From Desulfotomaculum sp. (GTDB lineage Bacteria > Bacillota > Desulfotomaculia > Desulfotomaculales > Nap2-2B): DNA of 17,877 nucleotides. The notes below the pieces were generated by a model that did not search any database, was not told the DNA's origin, and was given only the letters and a program-made list of their open reading frames with translations. The stretch is taken from positions 1 through 17,877 of the forward strand of contig DMIY01000080.1 of assembly GCA_003457075.1 (NCBI GenBank), given 5' to 3'. Shown piece by piece: positions 1 to 7,750 of the stretch. Made by a program: the position numbers and the translations under genes. How positions within the stretch are numbered: position 1 is the stretch's first letter; the number at the start of each line of letters is the position of its first letter.

Positions 1-301
1 TTACTGTTCTGGCAGAAGGAAAAAGCTGACTTATTCCCCTGGCGTGACAACTCAGTTCGCTAATCTGTTTATCAGCAAAGGGAACATTGAATCTGCCATA
101 TCCAGTAGCTATTATGTAAGATATTTGCTCAAAAGTCAAACCAGCATCCAGCAAAGTTTCTTCCATTACTTTATTGGCCAGGCGGCGATGCTCAGCTCCT
201 GTATTACTAACTGAATAAGCAAGGATCTTACCCTCTTCATCGATAATTACCACCTTAGTCATGGTGGAACCTATGTCCAAACCAGCGAAATATAAACTCA
301 T
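1..301 (-). CDS. Activator ATPase of 2-hydroxyacyl-CoA dehydratase (BadF/BadG/BcrA/BcrD family), C-terminal part outside window
   Basis: The frame stays open from an ATG at 301 to the left edge, giving about 100 N-terminal residues. It starts with a GLDIGST phosphate-binding loop of the acetate kinase/actin-fold ATPases (residues 7-13). ATGYGR (about 64-69) and DKQISELSCHARG (about 76-88) follow; the Cys of SCHARG is the ligand that, in this family, holds one [4Fe-4S] cluster between two subunits of a homodimer. These proteins use ATP to push one electron at very low potential onto the partner dehydratase or reductase. The start codon overlaps the stop of the preceding subunit gene (ATGA), so the two are translationally coupled. 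The DKQISELSCHA stretch is closer to HgdC-type activases than to the BcrD type, as far as I recall those sequences. Family is certain; the partner's substrate is not. Confidence 0.93.
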   Translation of the reverse strand, partial: MSLYFAGLDIGSTMTKVVIIDEEGKILAYSVSNTGAEHRRLANKVMEETLLDAGLTFEQISYIIATGYGRFNVPFADKQISELSCHARGISQLFPSARTV

Positions 302-1467
302 GTGAGTAATTCAAGGAATCCTTGGATCCTGGTCCTCAGTGGCGCTAAAGAAGATTCGCTATAATCATGTTCAAGGTACATACTGCGAAGACCATAGCGA
401 TCAAAATAATCTTTAACTAAAGGCGCTTCGAAACCATGAATATCGCAAAACCTTAAATTATAAAGGATTGCCCCTTTGACATTCCACTCCTCTGCATATT
501 TATGTAAGTAACCAAATCTTCTTTCCAAATCTTTTGGATAATCCCTTTTTGTATCGCCAACAGCAGCCCCTATAAAGGTACGGGGGCATTTGAGGTCAAG
601 TAAATAACGGCGAGCCAGACCATCTAGAGGATCCTCGGTCATGTCTACGTCTGGAAAATAAAAGCGGCTGCCTACACAGAGGTCATCCATTACTACGTTA
701 GCACCAAACTCTTCCATTATCTCAATAATAGCAATGTCGTCAATATTACTTCCCCAAAGGAGTAATCTTGTTCCTCCTTTGGGCCCTTCTCTACGCTCCT
801 TAACCTCACTTATAACTTCTTGCAACAACTCATTTCCTTCTTTAACAGGAATACTCATCAAAGCTTTCATCACCTGGAGGGTTTCCGCTCCTGAAATAAG
901 AGGGGGCTCAGTTTTTCGCAATTCGTATAATCTTCTTACTAGAGCTCGTTGCTCATTATGAGCTTTTGTCGCCTGTTTTAGACTTTCTGTGGAAAGTTCC
1001 TTCCCCGTTAAAGATTCCAGGCTCTTCTTAAATTCATTAAGCCATTCTTTATGGTATTCTAAAGCAGCTTCACTTTTTGAATGAGGTGTATCTATGTAAA
1101 AGGAATAGGGAAGGTCTATATAAGTTCGCCATATATGTGCCAGCTTTTCACCTACTTCGCAAACATGCGGCATCACAGACCCATCTAGAAAATCATATTT
1201 GCCCTTTAGTCCCAAATCTAATATACTACGGAGAAAAGGGCAAACTAAGGTGGGAAAGTAAGCATCTGCATTAGTTATCGGCTCTCGCATATTCCCAAAC
1301 AGCCTGTAAGGCACAATGTCAAGAGCTGTTAGTATTTCCAAAGGAGTGTAAATACATAAGTAGCCTATGATCTTTTTATCTTCTGCTTTAAGCTGCTTAG
1401 CGTAAAAGGAACGATCCTCATAAATTTCCTTCACTTTGGCAAGCCCCGTGTTTCCTCGTTTTGTCAT
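298..1467 (-). CDS. 2-hydroxyacyl-CoA dehydratase / benzoyl-CoA reductase family, small (beta, HgdB/BcrC-like) subunit
   Basis: This 389-aa protein matches the D-component family of low-potential Fe-S dehydratases/reductases. Visible cluster-ligand candidates are Cys76 (in VCPFLRS), Cys103 (in PHVCEVG) and Cys341 (in RFCDIHGFE), the spacing usual for the three Cys that hold a [4Fe-4S] cluster. The C-terminal LEHDYSESSLAPLRTRIQGF segment is also typical. Length fits BcrC/BadD or HgdB (about 380-390 aa). I choose ATG 1467 because AAGGAGG lies 8 nt upstream; an in-frame TTG two codons earlier would sit only 2 nt from that site. The gene follows the large subunit by about 75 nt and overlaps the activase by 4 nt. 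It probably acts in anaerobic amino-acid, 2-hydroxyacid or aromatic metabolism. The sequence does not tell dehydratase from dearomatising reductase. Confidence 0.9.
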   Translation of the reverse strand: MTKRGNTGLAKVKEIYEDRSFYAKQLKAEDKKIIGYLCIYTPLEILTALDIVPYRLFGNMREPITNADAYFPTLVCPFLRSILDLGLKGKYDFLDGSVMPHVCEVGEKLAHIWRTYIDLPYSFYIDTPHSKSEAALEYHKEWLNEFKKSLESLTGKELSTESLKQATKAHNEQRALVRRLYELRKTEPPLISGAETLQVMKALMSIPVKEGNELLQEVISEVKERREGPKGGTRLLLWGSNIDDIAIIEIMEEFGANVVMDDLCVGSRFYFPDVDMTEDPLDGLARRYLLDLKCPRTFIGAAVGDTKRDYPKDLERRFGYLHKYAEEWNVKGAILYNLRFCDIHGFEAPLVKDYFDRYGLRSMYLEHDYSESSLAPLRTRIQGFLELLT

Positions 1468-1547
1468 TAGCAAAGCCTCCTTCTTCGTATCCCGCCAGTA
1501 ATCTGTAATCTTGCCTTTTCGTTATAATCTTTAGAATCCAACACATT

Positions 1548-2876
1548 CTAGCCTTTCTTTCTTACTTCCCGGTAATGCTCTATAACCTCTTCAAATGCCT
1601 CTGCCCTTCTTAACGCCTCTTCGGGATTAAAATGCTTAAGATCGACAATGTCTCCTTCTATAACTATAGTAGGGACTTTCAGCACTTTCATTAACCTGTC
1701 CTGAACATAGGCTAAATGATTCGTAGCTGTGCGGCAGGTAAGAAGAGGATGCGCTACCAAGGCATCACATTCATATTCTTTAACATAATCCAGATAAGGA
1801 TAGCCGAAGTAGCCTAGATGTTCTCCATTTTTGTAAGCCTCTTCGAAGAAGCCGGCAAAATGCCGATAGGTATGTCTAGCAATACGTTCTAAAGGATTGC
1901 TTATTTTGCTTAAATCTGTGGGCTTCGGAGGGTGATAAGACCAGCTTTCAACTACGAAATTCCAGCCTCTTTCTGCGAGTTTATCGAAAAAGCCCAGGCT
2001 ATGCCATGGAGGGAGTTCAGCGAACGCTAAGCGATATTTTTCCTCTGGAATAGCTGCCTCTTTTTTATCTATTTTTTCCTTTACCTCGTCATACAAATTC
2101 CTATACAAGACAGCTGTTTTTCCAGGATCTTCGGCTACATAAAGGGAGGCTGGCATACAACTCCAAAAGTCACGAGAATGCATAGGACATGGCTTGGCTT
2201 TGCGCAACTCATTAACTTCATGCCATACACGGTTCATCTCTATTAAATCATTTACCACTTCGTCCAATTTATCCCAGTCCATCTTTTTACCTACCAGATG
2301 TTCCAAGAAAGCAATAAATTCCCTCAGTTCTTTAACCATAAATTCAATTATATGTTTCTGAGTACCATCTCCACTAAGGCTTTCCCTCACCCCAGGATGA
2401 GGCATTTCCAAAAGCCACACCGGAGCATCTAAATAACGTCCCAACGATTGAAACCATTTATACCTCGTGTCACAAAAGTAGCCTGAACAGAGCAATAGAG
2501 TCGGTTTAGGCATCCCTGACATGGGGGCTTCTGGAGGAATTCCGCCTAGCTCTTTCATTCTGGAGGCATAACCAATACCATTGCGTGCATAGCCACACAA
2601 ATGATCAGGGAAACCGTCTGAATTACAACGATCAAGGAAAGCTTGCGCAGTTCCAAAGGCAGCACAAACAGCACCATAATCTTCTGGATAGACCGCAGCT
2701 ATATCCATTGTCCGGAGGACTGCATCAGCCCCCCACCAATTGACCATGCACCAGGCTGTAGGCTTCCCCTCCTCGTTGTATTCAACGGCTCTCTCATACA
2801 TCTTGTCCACCAAGCTTCGTAGTGGATACATTGCCTTCAGTCTTTTAATTGTTTTTTCTTTTTTTTCTCCTGACAT
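1548..2876 (-). CDS. 2-hydroxyacyl-CoA dehydratase / benzoyl-CoA reductase family, large (alpha, HgdA/BcrB-like) subunit
   Basis: This 442-aa protein is the larger partner of the same superfamily. Candidate [4Fe-4S] ligands are Cys94 (DHLCGYAR), Cys135 (GYFCDTRYKWF) and Cys381 (LLTCRTATN). They match in order the positions I recall in BcrB of class I benzoyl-CoA reductase. A FAELPPWHSLGFFDKL stretch (about 285-300) corresponds to the EGPPNW region of alpha subunits, and NPLERIARH (327-335) to NPLESLA. Length agrees with BcrB (about 430-440 aa). The ATG at 2876 has a GGGGG-rich ribosome binding site about 8 nt upstream. It is the first gene of the operon large-small-activase. Classical hgd/had/lcd clusters place the activase first, whereas bcr/bad clusters place catalytic subunits first, so the order leans slightly towards the reductase type. 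The substrate is unknown. Confidence 0.88.
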   Translation of the reverse strand: MSGEKKEKTIKRLKAMYPLRSLVDKMYERAVEYNEEGKPTAWCMVNWWGADAVLRTMDIAAVYPEDYGAVCAAFGTAQAFLDRCNSDGFPDHLCGYARNGIGYASRMKELGGIPPEAPMSGMPKPTLLLCSGYFCDTRYKWFQSLGRYLDAPVWLLEMPHPGVRESLSGDGTQKHIIEFMVKELREFIAFLEHLVGKKMDWDKLDEVVNDLIEMNRVWHEVNELRKAKPCPMHSRDFWSCMPASLYVAEDPGKTAVLYRNLYDEVKEKIDKKEAAIPEEKYRLAFAELPPWHSLGFFDKLAERGWNFVVESWSYHPPKPTDLSKISNPLERIARHTYRHFAGFFEEAYKNGEHLGYFGYPYLDYVKEYECDALVAHPLLTCRTATNHLAYVQDRLMKVLKVPTIVIEGDIVDLKHFNPEEALRRAEAFEEVIEHYREVRKKG

Positions 2877-2973
2877 TTTTTGTCCCCCTTTAGTCAGTTA
2901 ATTTGTCATAGCGTTCAAAAATACAAATTATTTCCAAATACCTATACCCCCCATCTCTTCCCAAAACAGTTTC

Positions 2974-3074
2974 TTAGTACAATTCCACAAAATTTAAAAT
3001 CCATATTTTAAAGAGTGAGAAAAAACGCATTGCACTCAACAATTTGGATACTGTTTTATGTGGAATTGTACTTA
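2974..3074. repeat. A+T-rich palindromic (MITE-like) element with TTA direct repeats
   Basis: Perfect 13-bp inverted repeats GTACAATTCCACA (2977-2989) and its complement (3059-3071) enclose about 70 nt. Inside, ATCCA (2999-3003) pairs with TGGAT (3045-3049) and GAGTG (3013-3017) with CACTC (3033-3037), so the whole unit can fold into one long imperfect hairpin with nearly symmetric spacing (9 nt on both sides of the outer gap). TTA occurs immediately outside each terminal repeat (2974-2976, 3072-3074), as a 3-bp target duplication would. There is no coding capacity. It lies about 100 nt upstream of the dehydratase operon start. It could instead be a two-armed regulator site; other copies in the genome would settle it. 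Confidence 0.5.
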
Positions 3075-3330
3075 ATAATTTCAGGTTTATTTATTTATTT
3101 ATATTCTCTCTCCTTTCGTGGCAGTCTAAGTATACCAATTGCGGATATTTCTGTAAGGCATTATGATAGATTATAATAGGACTTACGTTGTTAATACAGA
3201 CTCATAGACGAAATGGAAGTGTTCAAAAATTGGTTATTTTTTAGCTTGTCTGAGACAAACCTACAAAAAAAGTCTACAATACTACTCCTCCTTTGTCAAG
3301 TAGGAGAGCGGCGAAAGATGCTGTCCGGAC
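3075..3330. other. Non-coding stretch between palindromic element and TPR pseudogene
   Basis: It is A+T rich with a (TTTA)4 tetranucleotide run at 3086-3101. No open frame here has a ribosome binding site or recognisable protein. I saw no convincing promoter or terminator in it. A weak 5-bp stem around CTCCT...AGGAG (about 3286-3305) is too small to call. Confidence 0.4.
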
Positions 3331-3757
3331 TCAATGTTCTAAATTCAAAGCCCGGCTATAACTCTCCAGTGATTCTTTTACCAGCCCCCATCTCATTTAA
3401 AAGATTACCCCTTAGCCCCCCCCCCCATGTTTCTATGCGGCCAGGCTCGCGGACCAATACCTCGTCGCAAACTTCAATAGACTCCCGGTGAAGACCTGAC
3501 TTGTAAAGACAAACAGCCTTGTTTTGCAAAGTTTTTTTACTGCAGGGATTCAGGGCAAGGGCACGCTCGTAAAAGTCCAGGGCTTCTTCATAACGACCCA
3601 TTTCATCCAGACAAAGAGCATAATTATTGTATGTTGTAGCATCATCTTGGGCGCAACGCATTGCATTTTCATAACAGGTCAGGGCCCGTTTATACAACTG
3701 CCCTTTCTTGCTAAAAACTACAAATATGCTCCAACAAATCCCTATTTTATACGACAT
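3331..3757 (-). pseudogene. TPR-repeat protein gene, frameshifted and probably decayed
   Basis: The intact frame (3757 to 3356) has two good 34-residue tetratricopeptide units (about residues 41-74 and 75-108), a poor one before them and a broken one after. TPR units are helical protein-binding repeats. The last unit should read IETW-GLR-GNLLNEMG, but an 11-G run (3416-3426) inserts two extra glycines. A second, 5-G run (3385-3389) then shifts the frame, ending it at TAG 3356. Removing one G there restores LVKESLESYSRALNLEH and a stop at 3331, the expected second helix of that unit. No ribosome binding site precedes ATG 3757 and the first repeat is irregular, so the 5' end may also be lost. 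Sequencing error in the homopolymers is a possible alternative. Partner and role are unknown. Confidence 0.7.
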
Positions 3758-3812
3758 ATTACGGCTGTAAAATTTAAGTCATACAACACCCCTCTTTTCA
3801 CATAGGTTTTTA

Positions 3813-3966
3813 CTAGCACTACAGCGTAATTTAAAAGTTAGCGGAGCCATGGGGACGGTTCGAGCGTCCTCGAAGCGTGAGCTGTGGGCCGAAGGGAAGA
3901 CGATGGAACCGTCCCCAATGGCGTAGCGGGCATAACTAAACAAGCAATACTACGCTGTAGTACTAG
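3813..3966. repeat. Nested palindromic REP/MITE-like element
   Basis: Outer arms CTAG(C/T)ACTACAGCGTA (3813-3828 and, inverted, 3951-3966) match in 15 of 16 bases. Inner arms TGGGGACGGTTC (3850-3861) and GAACCGTCCCCA (3906-3917) are a perfect 12-bp pair that extends, with one bulged T, to GCCAT on both sides. Between the arms is a small TTCGAG-CGTC-CTCGAA hairpin (3859-3874). Only the stretches between outer and inner arms pair poorly (GTTA...GC...GCCAT is still recognisable on both sides). The ends carry the self-complementary CTAG, so a target duplication cannot be told from the repeat itself. GGGGACGGTTC-type palindromes recur in many Clostridia and are often linked to REP/RAYT-like dispersal; that is general knowledge, not shown here. 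Confidence 0.65.
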
Positions 3967-3984
3967 AACCGGAGGTGAAAAGAA

Positions 3985-4383
3985 ATGTTAAAAAAAGAAA
4001 AGACAGGAAACAGTCCCTCCTTCGACTTATCGGCCGTACTCGCCGGCATCCTTCTCAGCATCACAATATACTTCCTGGGTATGATTACCATGGGCACTGT
4101 CTACCACCTGGCCACGTCATCGGAAGACACTCTACCCTGGGCATCTGCCGGCCTGTTTTTCATCAGCGTGTTCCTGGGCGCGGCATTTACCGCCCGCCGG
4201 GCCGGCAGGAAAGCATTATATCATGGAATTTGCGTGGCACTGGTCTTCTTTATGCTGGCATGGGTGACAATTGCTGTTTTTTCACCACTACCGGTATCAT
4301 CTTCTATCCTGTTCTATAAACTGGCGCTTGCTCTTGCCGCCGGTGCTCTCGGAAGCATTTCAGGCACTATCACGGCCGGCTGA
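3985..4383 (+). CDS. TIGR04086/DUF3792-like four-helix membrane protein
   Basis: This 132-aa hydrophobic protein has about four membrane helices (roughly residues 16-38, 49-69, 80-102 and 106-130). A short basic cytoplasmic N-terminus (MLKKEKTG) precedes them, and a Gly/Ala-rich last helix ends GALGSISGTITAG. Length, helix layout and the glycine pattern fit the TIGR04086 family of Firmicutes, whose function is not known. GGAGGTG at 3971-3977 sits 7 nt before the ATG. The palindromic element ends only 4 nt before this ribosome binding site, so any promoter lies within or beyond the element. A strong terminator follows 20 nt after the stop. The gene stands alone on the plus strand, with minus-strand genes on both sides. 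Confidence 0.75.
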   Translation: MLKKEKTGNSPSFDLSAVLAGILLSITIYFLGMITMGTVYHLATSSEDTLPWASAGLFFISVFLGAAFTARRAGRKALYHGICVALVFFMLAWVTIAVFSPLPVSSSILFYKLALALAAGALGSISGTITAG

Positions 4384-4404
4384 AAGTTATTTCCCGCTTC
4401 ATAA

Positions 4405-4445
4405 AAAAAGCAGGGACAAGCCTGCCTGCCATGTCCCTGCTTTTT
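4405..4445 (+). terminator. Rho-independent terminator after TIGR04086-like gene
   Basis: A perfect stem AGCAGGGACA (4409-4418) / TGTCCCTGCT (4432-4441) has a 13-nt loop, flanked by A7 on the left and T5 on the right. The A/T flanks extend the stem to 14 bp, and the structure could work in both directions. Confidence 0.9.
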
Positions 4446-4606
4446 ATTTCCAAAACCTTAAAAGCAAACTTCTTAAGAGGGAGGGCAACCTTATAAAGTA
4501 AACGCGCAACGTCTCTTCACCCCTTCACGTGATTATTTTTTACTATTCTATTATTGCCGGACCACAAATGTGACACTTTTATATGTCCGTGCGTCAAGTT
4601 TTTGAT

Positions 4607-7426
4607 TCAGAATGAGTCCTGCAGCCATTGAGCTATTCTTTTGTTTACCATTGCGGTGTCTCCCCGGATGTGACTCCTGATCGGTAAAGAATTTAAGAAC
4701 CGCCTGCCATATTGCTTGTTTACTATCCGGTGGTCTAAAACCACCACTACGCCCCTATCCCGCATGGTACGAATAAGCCGCCCGAACCCCTGCTTAAAAC
4801 GGATCACAGCCTGGGGCAGACTAAAATGCCGGAAGCCATCTTTCCCCTGGCGGGTCAGTTCTTCGATCCGTGCCTCGATTACCGGTATGCTGGGAGCCCA
4901 AAAGGGCAATTTGACGATAACCACGCAAGACAAAGCCTCGCCAGGAATATCTATTCCTTCCCAAAAACTGGAGGCGCCGAGCAACACTGCTCTTTCATTG
5001 TTGCGGAACTCCTCAACCAAACGGGAGCGGCTGCCATTGATATTATGGGCCAGCAGGTAAATATCTGCTTCTTCACAAACCCCTTTTAAACGGCGATAAG
5101 TTTCCTTAAGCACCCGGTGAGATGTGAAAAGCACGAGGGTTTTCCCCTGGACAGTCCGGATCAAATCACTCAAGGTTGCTAGCAATGCTTCAAGATATTC
5201 CTCTTCCGAAACCTCGTTCTGCAAGGGTACATCTCTTACCACGCAAAGTAAAGACTGGCGTTCATAACTAAAAGGAGAATCCACCTGGAGTTGCAGCAGC
5301 CCGTCCTGCGAAACCAGGTCCAGGCCCGTTCGCTCCATGAAATGCTGAAAGGAACCTTCAACCGTCAGGGTAGCGGAGGTTAAAACAATCGTATCCTTTT
5401 GTTGAAAAAGTTGTTCATATAAAATCTCTCCTATCTGCACAGGAACAGCATGCAGAGAACAGCTTCCGGTATCGTTTCCCCTGGTAGCATCTATCCAATA
5501 TACATAGTTATCTTCCCCGCAGGCTAAAATAAAACCAAGGTCCACCCCTAACCCGCTGCCGGTAGAAAATTGTTGATCAACCTCGCTATAAAAACCACCC
5601 CAACTCTCACTTGCAGATGACCACTCTTCCAGCATGTTCACCAGCCTATGCAGGTATTCAGAGAGGCTCGCCCAGCCCAGCTTTAAATTGGCATATTCTG
5701 CCTCTAAAAAAGGCGCCTCCCTTTCTTTAGCAGTTGGTCTCAAACGCAACGTCCAGCGATCCATTTCCTGGTTTCCCGCATCCGCACGGGCAATAACCAG
5801 GGCACAAAGCGCATTAAAGAAAATATCCGCCGCCTGTGCTGCCTGTTGACGGATGTCCTGGGCTTTTTTTATGGTCCTTTGCCATAAAACCACATCATCA
5901 GGAGGAACCAGGGCGCCCAGGCGGGTTAACAACCTGTTTACCGCGCCCAACCACCTTCTTACGGCAGACCATGTTACCTGACGGCCCAGTTGTTCAGTAG
6001 CAGCATCTTCCAGATGGTGAGCTTCATCTATAACCAGTGGTCCATAAGCAGGAAGAACCTTGTTTTCTACACGTACATCAGAAAGAAGCAGGGAATGGTT
6101 AGTAATGATTAGCTTTGCTGCCTCGGCTGCCCTATGTGCCCTGGTTACATAGCACGCACCCTTAAACCAACGGCAGCGCGCGCCCAGGCAACCTTCACTA
6201 TCAGCGCAAATTTGTACCCAGGAATCCTGTTCGGACATGTTAAGGTTAAGCTCAGCCTTGTCTCCGGTGGCTGTCCCGGTAGCCCAAACCAGCACCCGGG
6301 CATAAAAGGATGCTTCTTCCGGGGTCCAATTACCTGCCGTTAAGGTATTAAGCCATCGACGCAGGCACAAGTAATTTTGCCTGCCCTTAACCAGTGCAGC
6401 CTTACAAGGCCAGGACAAAACCCCAAGCAGGGTTGGAACATCTTTCTCCCACAGTTGTTCCTGAAGATTTATTGTTCGTGTGGATATTACCACCCGCTGA
6501 TCATTTTTTATCGCCCAGTGCAGCACAGGTATCAGGTAAGCCATGGACTTGCCCGTTCCTGTACCGGCTTCCATCAGCAAATATTTTTGCTCTTCCAGTG
6601 CCCGGCTAACCGCACAAACCATCTTCTGCTGCTGGGGGCGGTATTCATAACTTTCCAGGCGCGTGGCCAGCATTCCTCCTGCTGCCAGCAAGGAAGGCAG
6701 TTCGCTGGATTCAGGAAAGGGTTCGGAAAAACCGGTTTCCTGCTGCTGCCTGCCGGGCGAAAATGATTCTGCAACATTCCTGGCAGGGAATGAAAAGAAT
6801 ACAGGACCGGTGATTTTCGCATTCATGTTCTGCCCGGCCACCTGCCGGATCATCAAGGCCAGGGGCGCGGCCCAGGAAGAATTTGCCCGCTGTAAAAAAG
6901 AATTAAGCTGCAGTAAGACCTGAGCGTCCAGCTTCGCAACAGCAGACACTAGGCTGCGATACAGTTCCACGGTAGCCAGAACATCGGACAACGATCTGTG
7001 TTCGTTCTGGTTTTCAATGCCCAGGAAACGGCAAAGAACTCCCAACCGGTAACCAGGCGAGTCAGGCAGGAGGATACGAGACAGTTCCAGCGTATCATAA
7101 ACAGGATTTTTTAACGGGCCGGCCGCTGCCTCTAAAAAACTTTTGTCGAAAGCAACATTATGCCCCACCAAAGGATAGTCATGAAGAAAGGCCAGGGCCG
7201 GGGGCAGTACTTCCGGCAATCCCGGGCTGGTTTTTAACTGACTGTCATCCAACCCCGTAAGACGGCGAATGTTTACGGGTAATTTTTGCTCCGGACGCAC
7301 AAGACTATGAAAACTGGCGGTAATTTCTCTATTCTCTACCCGTACCATGCCTATTTCGATAATCTCGTGCTGCTGAGGAGAAAGCCCCGTTGTCTCCAAA
7401 TCACAAACTACAAATGAATCCAACAT
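4607..7426 (-). CDS. dinG: DinG-family helicase with N-terminal DnaQ-like 3'-5' exonuclease domain
   Basis: This 939-aa protein, usual length for the Firmicutes form, joins two parts. Residues 1-165 are a DEDDh exonuclease: D9/E11 in CDLETTG, GHNVAFD (88-94) and H143-x4-D148. Residues 260-939 are a superfamily 2 XPD/DinG helicase: Walker A GTGTGKS (288-294), DEAH box (467-470), late motif QGFGRLIRT. Between Walker A and DEAH lie Cys354, 407, 413, 418 and 425; the spacing fits the Fe-S domain of XPD/DinG helicases, which B. subtilis-type DinG is thought to lack. The likely role is unwinding damaged, R-looped or G-quadruplex DNA in repair. An AGGGGTG ribosome binding site lies about 7 nt before ATG 7426. 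The gene is monocistronic. Confidence 0.93.
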   Translation of the reverse strand: MLDSFVVCDLETTGLSPQQHEIIEIGMVRVENREITASFHSLVRPEQKLPVNIRRLTGLDDSQLKTSPGLPEVLPPALAFLHDYPLVGHNVAFDKSFLEAAAGPLKNPVYDTLELSRILLPDSPGYRLGVLCRFLGIENQNEHRSLSDVLATVELYRSLVSAVAKLDAQVLLQLNSFLQRANSSWAAPLALMIRQVAGQNMNAKITGPVFFSFPARNVAESFSPGRQQQETGFSEPFPESSELPSLLAAGGMLATRLESYEYRPQQQKMVCAVSRALEEQKYLLMEAGTGTGKSMAYLIPVLHWAIKNDQRVVISTRTINLQEQLWEKDVPTLLGVLSWPCKAALVKGRQNYLCLRRWLNTLTAGNWTPEEASFYARVLVWATGTATGDKAELNLNMSEQDSWVQICADSEGCLGARCRWFKGACYVTRAHRAAEAAKLIITNHSLLLSDVRVENKVLPAYGPLVIDEAHHLEDAATEQLGRQVTWSAVRRWLGAVNRLLTRLGALVPPDDVVLWQRTIKKAQDIRQQAAQAADIFFNALCALVIARADAGNQEMDRWTLRLRPTAKEREAPFLEAEYANLKLGWASLSEYLHRLVNMLEEWSSASESWGGFYSEVDQQFSTGSGLGVDLGFILACGEDNYVYWIDATRGNDTGSCSLHAVPVQIGEILYEQLFQQKDTIVLTSATLTVEGSFQHFMERTGLDLVSQDGLLQLQVDSPFSYERQSLLCVVRDVPLQNEVSEEEYLEALLATLSDLIRTVQGKTLVLFTSHRVLKETYRRLKGVCEEADIYLLAHNINGSRSRLVEEFRNNERAVLLGASSFWEGIDIPGEALSCVVIVKLPFWAPSIPVIEARIEELTRQGKDGFRHFSLPQAVIRFKQGFGRLIRTMRDRGVVVVLDHRIVNKQYGRRFLNSLPIRSHIRGDTAMVNKRIAQWLQDSF

Positions 7427-7750
7427 TCTTTAGCACCCCTGGATAGCCTCCGGCTTTATTGTGGTAAATACTTTTCTACAAATCAAAAAGCAAATCCTGC
7501 TTTTATTCTACTCAACATGTTCCGCCGGCACAAGCGCTGCTCCAGGCGCTTGCCCGGAAACATCGCGTTTATCTAATAACAAACCAAATAAACTTTGTGC
7601 CTTTGGTGCTCTGTGCCTTTGAACCTGAGTAGTTTAGTATTATTTATGTTTTTATAAAGCAAGTATGCTTTATTTCCTGGAGCAAAAGAACGCTCACCGG
7701 CATAATCTTATAATAAGACTTAACTACAGGAGGCGATAATAATAATAATA
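7427..7750. other. Intergenic region between divergent dinG and the 78-aa gene
   Basis: These 324 bp separate two divergent genes. They hold an imperfect hairpin at 7518-7562 (inner stem CAAGCGC/GCGCTTG, outer TGTT/AACA), a weak AAAAGCA/TGCTTTT stem at about 7486-7505, and a short direct repeat of TGTGCCTTT near 7598-7620. A TATAAT-like hexamer lies near 7711 with no good -35 box. No open frame here looks coding. Confidence 0.4.

Noticed and set aside
3213..3491. 92-codon plus-strand frame with a hydrophobic start
   Set aside because: It runs antisense to the TPR gene, has no ribosome binding site and low-complexity Pro/Ser content produced by the C-run.
3975..4319. Plus-strand frame overlapping the TIGR04086-like gene in another frame
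   Set aside because: Its start lies inside the ribosome binding region of the real gene and the protein is rich in His/Arg/Pro without domain features.
7598..7620. Direct repeat of TGTGCCTTT upstream of the 78-aa gene
   Set aside because: Only two short copies; not enough for a repeat array or regulator site.
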